From positions 1-42,237 of the forward strand of contig CASDPB010000016.1 of assembly GCA_949282305.1 (NCBI GenBank): a DNA stretch of 42,237 nt, in the 5' to 3' direction. How positions within the stretch are numbered: position 1 is the first letter of the stretch; each line of letters opens with the position of its first letter. Below, in pieces: positions 15,886 through 23,251 of this stretch. This stretch comes from an uncultured Lentisphaeria bacterium (lineage in GTDB: Bacteria > Verrucomicrobiota > Lentisphaeria > Victivallales > UBA1829). The notes under the pieces are model-generated. The model saw only the letters and a list, made by a program, of their open reading frames with translations, was not told the DNA's origin and made no database searches. The translations under genes were made by a program, and so were the position numbers.

Positions 15886-17325
15886 TTACAGAGAAAAATC
15901 AAGGCAGTAAAACAGGCGGACGCACGTATTTTTCCCCTGATTCCTGATATTGACAAGCCCGAAGAGAATGTCGTATTCGGATTTTCCCGCACAAGGACGG
16001 TCCTGCGAATAGAAGGGCCCTATGGAAAAACCGCTGCCGTCCGCGGTTCGATAGCCTCCGGACAGTCCCCACAGAATATCGAATGCCCTCCCTTTCTCAT
16101 TCCGGGTCACTTCAAAAAAACGCCAGAACGCGGCATAGTTCCGTTCCACAAAGCCAAGCTGCTTCACAGGAACGAAATCAAGTCCGTGCATTTCAGAACT
16201 TCCGCCGTTCGTCCGCTGCGAAAGAAACGGCCAGAGATGGGTATAAGAGGAATACTCTCTCCTGGCTTCCGGATCATATACGCTGCGTCTCAGATACAGA
16301 GGCAGGAAGGCATGCCAGTGAGTGCGTCGGAAATTGCCTTCCGAGGTCAGATTCAATCCCAGCGGCCAGAGAAAATAGGAGTAATAGGCATGGTCGGAAA
16401 CCGCTTCCCCCCAGAACGGCCAGAAATAAAGGCAGAATCCCTTGCCGCCATTCAGATCCTTTCCGTATTTGAACAGAGGCCACAACACACTCAACGCCAT
16501 CTGTCTGTCCCTGAATGTCTTATAGGAAAAAAGCGGCGGCAGGACAGTCAGATTCGCAATTCCGTTCCATTGTTCATATCCGCCCAGGGGAACGGAGAGA
16601 AACGCGAAATCTTCCGGGTTTTTCCGGGATTGCGCGATATTCAGCAGCGGCCAGAGAAAGGAGACGTTCTTCCGTATGCCTTCGACAGTGCGTTCCGCAT
16701 AGAGCGGAAAAATGCGGAACCCCTTCATGCCGGGGCCGTGTTCCAGATTGAACAGCGGCCAGAGAAAACCGTTGCTGACCACATGGTTCTTTTCCCCGTA
16801 TTTGTAAAGCGGAAACAGGATGAACTGCATCCGCTGATAGGAGAAGAAGTTATACATATTTCCGTAAAACGGAAAGAAAAACCAGGAACAGGTCCCGTTT
16901 TTATGCCGTTCCAGAAACCATAACGGAAAAAGATAGTGTTCATAAGAATCGTTTTTCCCGGTGGAACTGAAATAGGGAAGGAGCCAGAAATAACTGCCGG
17001 AGCGGGTCTTGCGGTATATGGACAGCGGCCAGACAATATCCGAGGCAAAGCGTCCGTCCGCCTTGGTTTCCATGCTCCAGACCGGACGAAACGCCGTCAG
17101 GGACTCCCCGTCCGCCTTGCAATAGGATTCAAACAACGGACCGAGAATGCGCAAATGCTTCCTTTTCCCGGTTACGGGATTGTCCGGCTTGTAGACCAGC
17201 AGCGGCGGAAGGTTGACGGAGATACGGGAGTTCTCCTCCGGCGGACAGGGCGGCTGCACCGGCTCCAGCGCGACGGCGGAGGAAGATACACCCGCAAGCA
17301 CTGCCAATATCATAAAAAAACGCAT
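15886..17325 (-). CDS. WPL-repeat exported protein at the head of the mla operon
   Basis: I do not recognise a characterised homologue. The 479 residues begin with a signal peptide (MRFFMILAVLAGVSSSAVA). From about residue 75 to 450 the protein is built of roughly 13-15 units of 20-35 residues. Each unit centres on an aromatic-rich strand of the form [FLY]-[LF]-[WF]-P-[LF], for example DIVWPLSIY, GFLWPLFNL, SFLWPLLNI, SVLWPLFKYG, YFLWPLGLNL and THLWPFLSQR. Short polar, often Gly-containing turns join them. Alternating strands with aromatic girdles suggest a beta-barrel or beta-propeller in the outer membrane (inference). The start at 17325 has GAGGAAA upstream; an in-frame start at 17364 would precede the signal peptide with unrelated sequence. 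Its place 47 bases before mlaE suggests it is the outer-membrane partner of this Mla system. Confidence 0.7.
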   Translation of the reverse strand: MRFFMILAVLAGVSSSAVALEPVQPPCPPEENSRISVNLPPLLVYKPDNPVTGKRKHLRILGPLFESYCKADGESLTAFRPVWSMETKADGRFASDIVWPLSIYRKTRSGSYFWLLPYFSSTGKNDSYEHYLFPLWFLERHKNGTCSWFFFPFYGNMYNFFSYQRMQFILFPLYKYGEKNHVVSNGFLWPLFNLEHGPGMKGFRIFPLYAERTVEGIRKNVSFLWPLLNIAQSRKNPEDFAFLSVPLGGYEQWNGIANLTVLPPLFSYKTFRDRQMALSVLWPLFKYGKDLNGGKGFCLYFWPFWGEAVSDHAYYSYFLWPLGLNLTSEGNFRRTHWHAFLPLYLRRSVYDPEARREYSSYTHLWPFLSQRTNGGSSEMHGLDFVPVKQLGFVERNYAAFWRFFEVTRNEKGRAFDILWGLSGGYRTADGSGFSIGPFYSQDRPCAGKSEYDILFGLVNIRNQGKNTCVRLFYCLDFSL

Positions 17326-17369
17326 GAACGTTTCCTCTTTCCTGAAATTGTAAAAAATTATCATCTGAA

Positions 17370-17397
17370 AATATACATGCGGTTATTCAACTTGCAA
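17370..17397 (-). promoter_or_regulatory. Promoter of the WPL-repeat/mla operon
   Basis: On the minus strand TTGCAA (17397-17392) and TATATT (17375-17370) are 16 bases apart, about 45 bases before the ATG at 17325. A GAGGAAA ribosome site sits seven bases before that ATG. No other promoter is obvious between the operon's genes, which are tightly packed. Confidence 0.5.
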
Positions 17398-17488
17398 GAA
17401 AAGTGATATATACTCATGGGAAATTTCCTGTCTCTGGAATAAGACGTCTCCGGAAAATCCCGGTGCTCCGCCATCTCAGGAAGACGAT

Positions 17489-17517
17489 TTGAAATTGTTG
17501 TCTGAATGTGCTAGATT
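17489..17517 (+). promoter_or_regulatory. Promoter of the metallo-beta-lactamase-fold gene
   Basis: TTGAAA (17489-17494) and TAGATT (17512-17517) are 17 bases apart, about 39 bases before the ATG at 17556. The -10 region, GTGCTAGATTTACCGT, is nearly the same as that upstream of the glutaredoxin gene (GTGCTACATTTACCGT, 20534-20549). Confidence 0.5.
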
Positions 17518-17555
17518 TACCGTCTTCCGTTTCATCTTTCAAAAGGATACTGAAA

Positions 17556-18680
17556 ATGAGTGATGTGAAAGGAAAGAAGAAAAGGCGTATGCTGATGATC
17601 CTGACAGCCGCATGTGCCGGTGTCCTGCTGCTCCTTGCCGCCGGCGCCGCCTGTTATGTCAATACCCGGTTCGGGGAACTGCCCGACGGGGAGTGCCGGA
17701 AACGTTTTTCCGCGCTGCCGAATTACGCCGATGGAAAGTTTGTGAACCGGGAACCCGCTGTCATGCGGATGACGAAAGCCGGGGCGTCGGCGGGACTTTT
17801 CCGTTTTCTCTTCACTTCGGAAAACGCGCCCCGTTTTGAATTGCCGTCTGTGAAACTGACAAAAAGCTCCTTTCCCGGAAAACCGGAAGATTACGCCGTT
17901 TACTGGCTGGGACATTCGATGCTGATTTTTGAACTGAACGGCATGCGTTTCCTGACGGATCCCGTATTCGGGAACGCCGCACCGATCCCCGGCGTCGTCA
18001 GACGCTGCTGCGAATCTCCGCTCGCAAGGGAGGAACTCCCGGATCTCGATTTCGTTCTTGTCTCGCACGATCATTACGACCACATGGAGTATCGGACGAT
18101 CCGTTTCCTGAAGGATTCGGAAACTCATTTTATCGTGCCGCTCGGGGCAGGGGCGCGGTTGCGGGGATGGGGGATTGCCCCGCAGCGGATTCATGAGCTG
18201 AACTGGGAAGATTCCATTGCATTTGCCGGACTCCGGATCACCGCGCTGACCTCCCGTCATTTCTCAGGCAGATCCTTCCATGACCGCGACCGGACTTTAT
18301 GGGCGGCGTTTCTGATCGAAGGAGGCGGCAGAAGGATTTTTTTCGGCGCGGACGGCGGATATGGAAAACATTTCAGGGAGATAGGAGAAAAATACGGTCC
18401 GTTCGACCTGGTCTGTCTTGAGATCGACGCATGGAATGAGCGCTGGCCGGACAATCATATGTTTCCGGAAGAAGTGATCCGGGCATTTCAGGAGCTGGGG
18501 GGAGGGGTGCTTCTGCCGATTCACTGGGGAGTGTTCGACCTGGCAATGCACCCGTGGGACGAATCAATCCGCAAGGTCATGGAACATGCGGGGCAGGCGA
18601 AGATCCGGGTCGTCACCCCGAAAATAGGCGAGAAAATACAGCCGGATTCCGCAGTGACTGCGGAATGGTGGAGGAGATGA
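17556..18680 (+). CDS. Membrane-anchored metallo-beta-lactamase-fold hydrolase
   Basis: A 374-residue protein of the UlaG/NAPE-PLD-like branch of the metallo-beta-lactamase fold. A basic N-terminus and a hydrophobic helix (about 12-35) suggest anchoring in the inner membrane, with the enzyme outside. The metal motif is SHDHYDHMEY (H171, H173, D175, H176). Further ligands are probably in LTSRHFSGR, FFGADGGYG and the late LPIHWGVFDLAMHPW. The stretch YWLGHSMLIFELNGMRFLTDPVFG and the phrase HWGVFDLA resemble N-acylphosphatidylethanolamine phospholipase D-like proteins and RomA-type proteins. The substrate cannot be told. ATG 17556 has AAAAGGA upstream; an upstream in-frame ATG at 17508 overlaps the promoter. 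Confidence 0.8.
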   Translation: MSDVKGKKKRRMLMILTAACAGVLLLLAAGAACYVNTRFGELPDGECRKRFSALPNYADGKFVNREPAVMRMTKAGASAGLFRFLFTSENAPRFELPSVKLTKSSFPGKPEDYAVYWLGHSMLIFELNGMRFLTDPVFGNAAPIPGVVRRCCESPLAREELPDLDFVLVSHDHYDHMEYRTIRFLKDSETHFIVPLGAGARLRGWGIAPQRIHELNWEDSIAFAGLRITALTSRHFSGRSFHDRDRTLWAAFLIEGGGRRIFFGADGGYGKHFREIGEKYGPFDLVCLEIDAWNERWPDNHMFPEEVIRAFQELGGGVLLPIHWGVFDLAMHPWDESIRKVMEHAGQAKIRVVTPKIGEKIQPDSAVTAEWWRR

Positions 18681-18720
18681 GCCGTCCCGTCCGTGCCCCG
18701 GACTCCGTATCAACGGCATT

Positions 18721-19323
18721 TCAGAGAAACTCCCTGATGCCGGTGGCGATCATCTGCATTGCCGTCGCGGCGATAATCAGCCCGGTAAGACGAATCAGCG
18801 GTCCGATCAGATGTGTTTTCTCCAATACATTGTTGATGGCGGGGGAGAACATCATGAATATGAAATTGGTGAATATTGCCAGAAACAAAGCACAGGTCGT
18901 CGCGAGAATGCCGAACTCCGCCGTGCTTGAGATTGCGGCGGCGATGGTTCCCGGTCCGGCGATCAGAGGCGCGGCGAGAGGCACCAGCGAAAGATCCGTG
19001 AAGTTTTCCTTCATTGTCTGGTGACGCTTCTGCATGAAACGCCCCTCCCGGATGGCGGTCCAGCCGATCAGGAAAACGACCAGTCCACCTGTGATCCGCA
19101 GGGAGTAGAGTTCCACGCGGAAAACTTTGCTGAGAACAATTTCCCCGGCTCCGGCAAGCACGATCAGCATCAGCAGTGCGGCGGCGGAGGATTTCCAGGA
19201 GAGCTCGAAAATCTGCTTTTTCGACAGTGGCGGGTCGTAAGCGGCAAGAAACATGACTTTGCTCGCAGGGTTCAAGAGCGCCAACAGGTAAAGAGAATTT
19301 TCCAGAATCTGGCTGTACTGCAT
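18721..19323 (-). CDS. MarC family integral membrane protein
   Basis: A 200-residue hydrophobic protein with about six membrane helices, matching the MarC/YchE/YhgN family. Recognisable parts are LYLLALLNPASKVMFLAAY at the N-terminus, LRITGGLVVFLIGWTAI in the middle and SLVPLAAPLIAGPGTIAAAI, the family's conserved P-L-[AT]-x-P-[LM]-x-[AG]-G-P-G-[AT]-[IM] signature. The molecular function of this family is unsettled; the old link to multiple antibiotic resistance was withdrawn for E. coli MarC. It is convergent with the preceding hydrolase gene and stands alone. Confidence 0.85.
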   Translation of the reverse strand: MQYSQILENSLYLLALLNPASKVMFLAAYDPPLSKKQIFELSWKSSAAALLMLIVLAGAGEIVLSKVFRVELYSLRITGGLVVFLIGWTAIREGRFMQKRHQTMKENFTDLSLVPLAAPLIAGPGTIAAAISSTAEFGILATTCALFLAIFTNFIFMMFSPAINNVLEKTHLIGPLIRLTGLIIAATAMQMIATGIREFL

Positions 19324-19358
19324 TTTGTTTTTCCGTCCCGGATGTTTTTTGTTTTGTT

Positions 19359-20378
19359 CTACTTGAAATATTGATAGTATGAATCCTTCAGCTGTCTTTC
19401 ATAGATGGGCCGGAGCTCCTCCGCACTGACGAACCGGCAGGGGATCTGCAGGGCGGTTCTCTTCGCATGGGGATTTCCGATCATCTCGATCAGGTGATCC
19501 AGCCTCCGTTCGGAAAGAGTGCGGAATGGACGGTAAACCGCGCCCAGGACTCCGTCGTAATGCAGATACTCGAACGGCAGAGTATAGGCGTAGACGCAGG
19601 CGGGATGATAATCCGGCGAGACAACGGCGCAGTATTCCAGAAGATTCCCAAGCACCATGCTTTCCAGCGCAAACACTCCGGGAATCCTGTTCCCGGCAAT
19701 TTCCCGGTATGCCGCTTCCAGTGAGTGATCACCGTCACCGTGGGGGAAACATTCCAGATGAATTCCGTAGTTCCGGGCAAGTTTCCGGCGATGGTCCATC
19801 TGTCCGTTGAAAATGCTGCAGATCATGGCGACCCGGCGGATGCCGTGTTCCTGAAAGGAAGCGAAAACTCCGCGGAGCGCATCGTCGTAATCATACCAGA
19901 CGGAATGGAACGTCTGCTGCGTATTGTCCTGGAGCAGAATCGGATAGCGGGATTCCGCCAGACGACGTGCCGGCGGAGTGTCCGGATCAAGCGAAAGCGT
20001 GTAAATGACGCCGTCCACCTGACGGTTCAGAATGTCTTCCAGCGCATCGGCTTCCTCCTGCGGGTCGTAATTTGTTATGGAGATGATGAGGCGGTATCCG
20101 CGTTTTCCGGCATCCGCCATGAGCGCGTGCGCCACACATCCCTCCATGCGGTTGTAAAAAGCGCCGAGGACAAGTCCGATGGTATTGGTTTTTCCGGTCC
20201 GCAGGGTCTGGGCTGCCTGACTCGGTCTGTATCCCAGCCGTTCCGCGGCATCTCTGACCCGCTTCTGCACGTCATGGCTGACATGGTTGAGATCCTTGCC
20301 GCTGAAAACACGCGACACCGCGGCAAAACTGCATCCGGCAGCCTCTGCGACGTCCTTGATCGTAATCCGTTTTTTCAT
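19359..20378 (-). CDS. LacI-family transcriptional regulator
   Basis: A 339-residue regulator. The N-terminal LacI helix-turn-helix is clear (TIKDVAEAAGCSFAAVSRVFSG), with the hinge VRDAAERLGYRPSQAAQTLRTGKT. The periplasmic-binding-protein-like domain follows (NTIGLVLGAF, DALEDILNRQVDGVIY, GIRRVAMICS). The C-terminal sensor region, from about 230 on, is less standard than in sugar LacI repressors (YAYTLPFEYLHYDGVLGAVYRPF). A perfect 18-bp operator-like palindrome lies 27 bases before the start codon, suggesting autoregulation. No metabolic gene is next to it, so its regulon is probably elsewhere. Confidence 0.9.
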   Translation of the reverse strand: MKKRITIKDVAEAAGCSFAAVSRVFSGKDLNHVSHDVQKRVRDAAERLGYRPSQAAQTLRTGKTNTIGLVLGAFYNRMEGCVAHALMADAGKRGYRLIISITNYDPQEEADALEDILNRQVDGVIYTLSLDPDTPPARRLAESRYPILLQDNTQQTFHSVWYDYDDALRGVFASFQEHGIRRVAMICSIFNGQMDHRRKLARNYGIHLECFPHGDGDHSLEAAYREIAGNRIPGVFALESMVLGNLLEYCAVVSPDYHPACVYAYTLPFEYLHYDGVLGAVYRPFRTLSERRLDHLIEMIGNPHAKRTALQIPCRFVSAEELRPIYERQLKDSYYQYFK

Positions 20379-20404
20379 TTTCCTGTCCGACGTTGAATCT
20401 TTGT

Positions 20405-20422
20405 ATGGAAAACGTTTTCCAT
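20405..20422. promoter_or_regulatory. LacI-type operator
   Basis: ATGGAAAACGTTTTCCAT is a perfect 18-bp palindrome with the central CG typical of LacI-family operators. It lies just downstream of the predicted transcription start of the LacI gene, a position suited to autorepression. Confidence 0.75.
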
Positions 20423-20434
20423 TACAGTGTGAAT

Positions 20435-20462
20435 ATTATATCACATGCAGTCCGAAATGCAA
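20435..20462 (-). promoter_or_regulatory. Promoter of the LacI-family gene
   Basis: On the minus strand TTGCAT (20462-20457) and TATAAT (20440-20435) are separated by 16 bases. The expected start point is near 20428, six bases before the operator palindrome. Confidence 0.6.
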
Positions 20463-20515
20463 GAGCCGGAGAATGCTTTTCCGGAAAAAACAGTGCATCC
20501 GGCAGGAGTGTCCGC

Positions 20516-20543
20516 TTGCCTTTGGGAAGAACCGTGCTACATT
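20516..20543 (+). promoter_or_regulatory. Promoter of the glutaredoxin-like gene
   Basis: TTGCCT (20516-20521) and TACATT (20538-20543) are 16 bases apart, about 40 bases before the ATG at 20583. The -10 region shares GTGCTA-[GC]-ATTTACCGT with the promoter at 17489-17517. AGAAGGGGG is the ribosome site. Confidence 0.4.
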
Positions 20544-20582
20544 TACCGTAACTGCAGAACCAAATAAGAGAAGGGGGCAGAT

Positions 20583-20840
20583 ATGCTGAATGTCTATGCC
20601 TGGAGCGTGTGCCCGCACTGTCACAGGACAATCGAATGGCTCAGGGAGCACCGGATTCCGTTCAACTATCTGGAGATCGAGGAGCAGCCGAAAGACGTAA
20701 TTCAGAAAGTGATTGACGTGAACGGCGGAGATGACTGGGTGGTTCCCACACTGGAATATAACGGTCAATGGCGTCCGGGGCAGGTCTACGATCCCGTGCA
20801 ACTGGAAAAAGACCTGCGCAGATGGGGACTCGTGAAATAG
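20583..20840 (+). CDS. Glutaredoxin-like protein
   Basis: An 85-residue thioredoxin-fold protein with the redox motif CPHC near the N-terminus (YAWSVCPHCHRTIEWL) and a cis-proline segment VVPTLEYNGQW. Helix 2 and the strand FNYLEIEEQP fit glutaredoxins of the NrdH/GrxC type. CPHC differs from the usual glutaredoxin CPYC, and the function is likely thiol-disulfide exchange with glutathione or a thioredoxin reductase-like partner. It is a single gene with its own promoter, convergent with the glycosyltransferase gene to the right. Confidence 0.85.
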   Translation: MLNVYAWSVCPHCHRTIEWLREHRIPFNYLEIEEQPKDVIQKVIDVNGGDDWVVPTLEYNGQWRPGQVYDPVQLEKDLRRWGLVK

Positions 20841-20841
20841 C

Positions 20842-20880
20842 TGAAACGCTCATGGGAAGCCTTTCCCCGTGAGCGCTTTC
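20842..20880. terminator. Hairpin between convergent genes
   Basis: GAAACGCTCATGGG and CCCCGTGAGCGCTTTC form an imperfect stem (CGCTCAYGGG core) just after the glutaredoxin stop. It lies between convergent genes and could serve both. No clear T-run follows on either strand, so the call is tentative. Confidence 0.4.
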
Positions 20881-20892
20881 ACGGAAAAATCC

Positions 20893-21837
20893 TCAACTCA
20901 CAAAGGAGATCAGATATCTGTAGAGATATTTGAATGAAAAAGCTCCTTGCAGTGCCGCTCTCAGATGACCGCGGACAATTTCTTTCGGGCGTGTTTCCTT
21001 CTTTGCTTCCCTGGCAAGCCTGCCATGAATTGCGGCAAAACGTTTCCCAATGACGGAACTGTATTTCTCTCCGGCTTCAGGGTGTCGCTCCAGAAATTCA
21101 TTCAGGATTTTCAGGATCAGACTCATTTTCTCATAGTTTGTGCTCGACAGATTGCTTGAATGCCGTCTTCTGAGAAACACAGGGTTCTCTATCGCATGAA
21201 GATTTGTCCTGACAGCCAGCTCCAGTGCCAGCTTATAATCATAACTGCATTGCAATGTCGCATCATAACCGCCAAGCTGACGGAATAGATTCAGCGGCAT
21301 CAGTGTCCCGCAGTTATGCACTATGATGTGCAAGATCAGATCGGGAAGAATATTGCCGCTCGGAAACGTTTTCATTTTGCTTTTTGTCGGCAGTTTCTTC
21401 CCCGCGGAATCAATTGTGATGTACTGTCCGTAACTGCATCCGTCCGGGTCATCCGCAAGAGGCGCATACAGCCTTTCCAGCGCATCCGGCAGGAAAATGT
21501 CATCGGAATCATTGAATACCAGATACTTGCCGCGGGCATGAGCCGCCGCCTTGTTTTTTGCCGCGGCATCTCCCCGGTTTTCCTGATAAATATAACTTAC
21601 GTCGGGAAACTCTTTCCGGATCATTTCCCCGGTTCCATCCGTGGAACCATCGTCCACTACAATAATTTCAAAATCGCCGAAGGTCTGGCTTCGGAGTGAC
21701 GCCAGTGATTCTCTCAGATAGTCTTTCCGGTTGTATGTGGACACCCCGACAGTGATTAGCGGTGCGCCTTTTAATTGATGACATTCCGTTTTCAGTCTTC
21801 TGCTTTCCGTATTTTCCACTTTATTTCCCTTTCCCAT
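20893..21837 (-). CDS. Family 2 glycosyltransferase
   Basis: A 314-residue GT-A-fold enzyme that transfers a sugar from a nucleotide donor, probably in surface glycan assembly. Residues about 25-130 carry the GT2 pattern: ITVGVSTYNRKDYLRESLASL, FEIIVVDDGSTDGTGEMI, and the DXD-like motif FNDSDDIFLPDAL. The acceptor part includes the QLGGYDATLQCSYDYKLALELA stretch typical of GT2. The start at 21837 is inferred, because the frame is open further but would overlap the upstream gene with a sequence of non-GT character. The enzyme has no membrane helices. It is 53 bases downstream of the preceding gene and probably shares its message. Confidence 0.8.
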   Translation of the reverse strand: MGKGNKVENTESRRLKTECHQLKGAPLITVGVSTYNRKDYLRESLASLRSQTFGDFEIIVVDDGSTDGTGEMIRKEFPDVSYIYQENRGDAAAKNKAAAHARGKYLVFNDSDDIFLPDALERLYAPLADDPDGCSYGQYITIDSAGKKLPTKSKMKTFPSGNILPDLILHIIVHNCGTLMPLNLFRQLGGYDATLQCSYDYKLALELAVRTNLHAIENPVFLRRRHSSNLSSTNYEKMSLILKILNEFLERHPEAGEKYSSVIGKRFAAIHGRLAREAKKETRPKEIVRGHLRAALQGAFSFKYLYRYLISFVS

Positions 21838-21889
21838 AGGTAACACGCCCAATTCCTGGCGGCATTGCAAAACTGTGTGTCGCTCCGTA

Positions 21890-23251
21890 TCAAAGGCGCA
21901 GCCACATGTCATGCAGATGAGCGAACATTCTTCTGCACCATCCGCAATGTTCATATCGAACATGATATTTCCGGACTGCCTTCTGTGCGAAATCCATGTA
22001 GAAATCGTATATCCCGCCATCCGGGGTGATAGGATTCCAGTTCCGTAATGCGTCTTCCGCGGACTGCGCCCGGAGTTTACGCATATTTTCGATATATTGC
22101 CTCAGAAAAGCTGACTGGCAGAGATATTTTTCCGGAATCGCATAATGACTCATGTTCCAAAGAAAGAAATTGTCACGGTCCCTCGGTTTTTTCTTTGTGA
22201 CGTCAGAAAAGTTCTTTAAATCGGTGACATCGGCTATTCCGCTGAAATAGCCGCACGGAGAAATCAGATAACGGTTCAGAAAAGCAGACTGCAGACCAAT
22301 TGTGCCAAATTGGACGACAGCCCCGTCGATATAGGAGAGCAGAACCTGAGAGAAGTTCGCGATCCTGCCGGAAATCGGTTCATGAATTAAATTAGGATAT
22401 GACAGTTTCAGCACATCAATCTGCTGTTCTGAATAGAGCGGTTCCACCGGATGCTGGGTAAGTATGATCCCTATGTCCGGTGGAACGGAACTCATCACGT
22501 GTTCCAGAAATTCCAGTTGAGAAGGATAAACAGAATGAGCCTCAATCTCATAATTCCGGTCTGTTCCGAGCGGCAGGATAAAAAGCATACGGTATTTCTG
22601 ATAATATTTCCTGACAAACCGATCCGTTTCGTGGCTTCTGTGGAGAGCGGTAAAAATCAAATTGCGGAAAGAAGTGAGTTTCTCCCTGTCTCTGCGCAGA
22701 TTTTCCGGGTCATACGGCAATTCATTGATCTGCTGTGCGAATCGGGAATTGAAAGCCTGATTGCTGCGTCCCCAGGGATCCAGAAAAAATGTTTTGGGGT
22801 AGGGGGCTCTTGAAAAAAGCGAATATTCCAGATGAAGTATCAGCGCATCCGGATATAGATCCTGCAAAAACGGAACAGGCGTATCGGTAATAATCAAATC
22901 CGGCGTGAAATCCTGAAGACATTTCCGATAGAGATTGGCAAGATATTTTCCATAGCTGTCGCTGTTCTGCTCCTTCTGCCAATGGCAGAGGCTTTTCAGA
23001 ATATCGAATTGATAATGTCCGGTAAGAATATTCTGCTCTAAAGTATGAAGCTCCGTATTTTCCGGGAATTGCAGTTTTTCTTTTCTGGCGTAAGCCGCCA
23101 GTTCTTTACTGAGGATAAGATGAAATGTGCTTGACGGATAAGCATCCGCTAAAACAGTCTGCAACTTTGTATACCATTTGGATAGTCTGACTGTCGAACC
23201 GGGGATTGAGGCGGAATATAATACAGGATTTATATGAAATAAAACATTCAT
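21890..23251 (-). CDS. Putative GT-B glycosyltransferase, capsule-synthesis-like
   Basis: I cannot assign this 453-residue protein to a named family with certainty. The N-terminus (MNVLFHINPVLYSAS) looks like a GT-B Rossmann strand. DLIITDTPVPFLQDLYPDALILHLEYSLF resembles the donor- or acceptor-binding part of such enzymes. Further on come RMLFILPLGTDRN, DIGIILTQHPVEP and GAVVQFGTIGLQSAFLNRYLISP, a pattern like the 'H-P ... S-[ST]-x-G-x-E-A' region of capsular polysaccharide (Kdo transferase KpsC/KpsS-like) and CDP-glycerol transferase proteins. The gene is more AT-rich than its neighbours (inspected, not computed), which suggests acquisition. It is likely cytosolic and works with the GT2 gene downstream. 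Confidence 0.55.
   Translation of the reverse strand: MNVLFHINPVLYSASIPGSTVRLSKWYTKLQTVLADAYPSSTFHLILSKELAAYARKEKLQFPENTELHTLEQNILTGHYQFDILKSLCHWQKEQNSDSYGKYLANLYRKCLQDFTPDLIITDTPVPFLQDLYPDALILHLEYSLFSRAPYPKTFFLDPWGRSNQAFNSRFAQQINELPYDPENLRRDREKLTSFRNLIFTALHRSHETDRFVRKYYQKYRMLFILPLGTDRNYEIEAHSVYPSQLEFLEHVMSSVPPDIGIILTQHPVEPLYSEQQIDVLKLSYPNLIHEPISGRIANFSQVLLSYIDGAVVQFGTIGLQSAFLNRYLISPCGYFSGIADVTDLKNFSDVTKKKPRDRDNFFLWNMSHYAIPEKYLCQSAFLRQYIENMRKLRAQSAEDALRNWNPITPDGGIYDFYMDFAQKAVRKYHVRYEHCGWCRRMFAHLHDMWLRL

Noticed and set aside
21838-22020. N-terminal extension of the GT2 protein, with several cysteines
   Set aside because: It overlaps the upstream gene and does not resemble a glycosyltransferase start, although the chosen ATG at 21837 has only a weak ribosome site.
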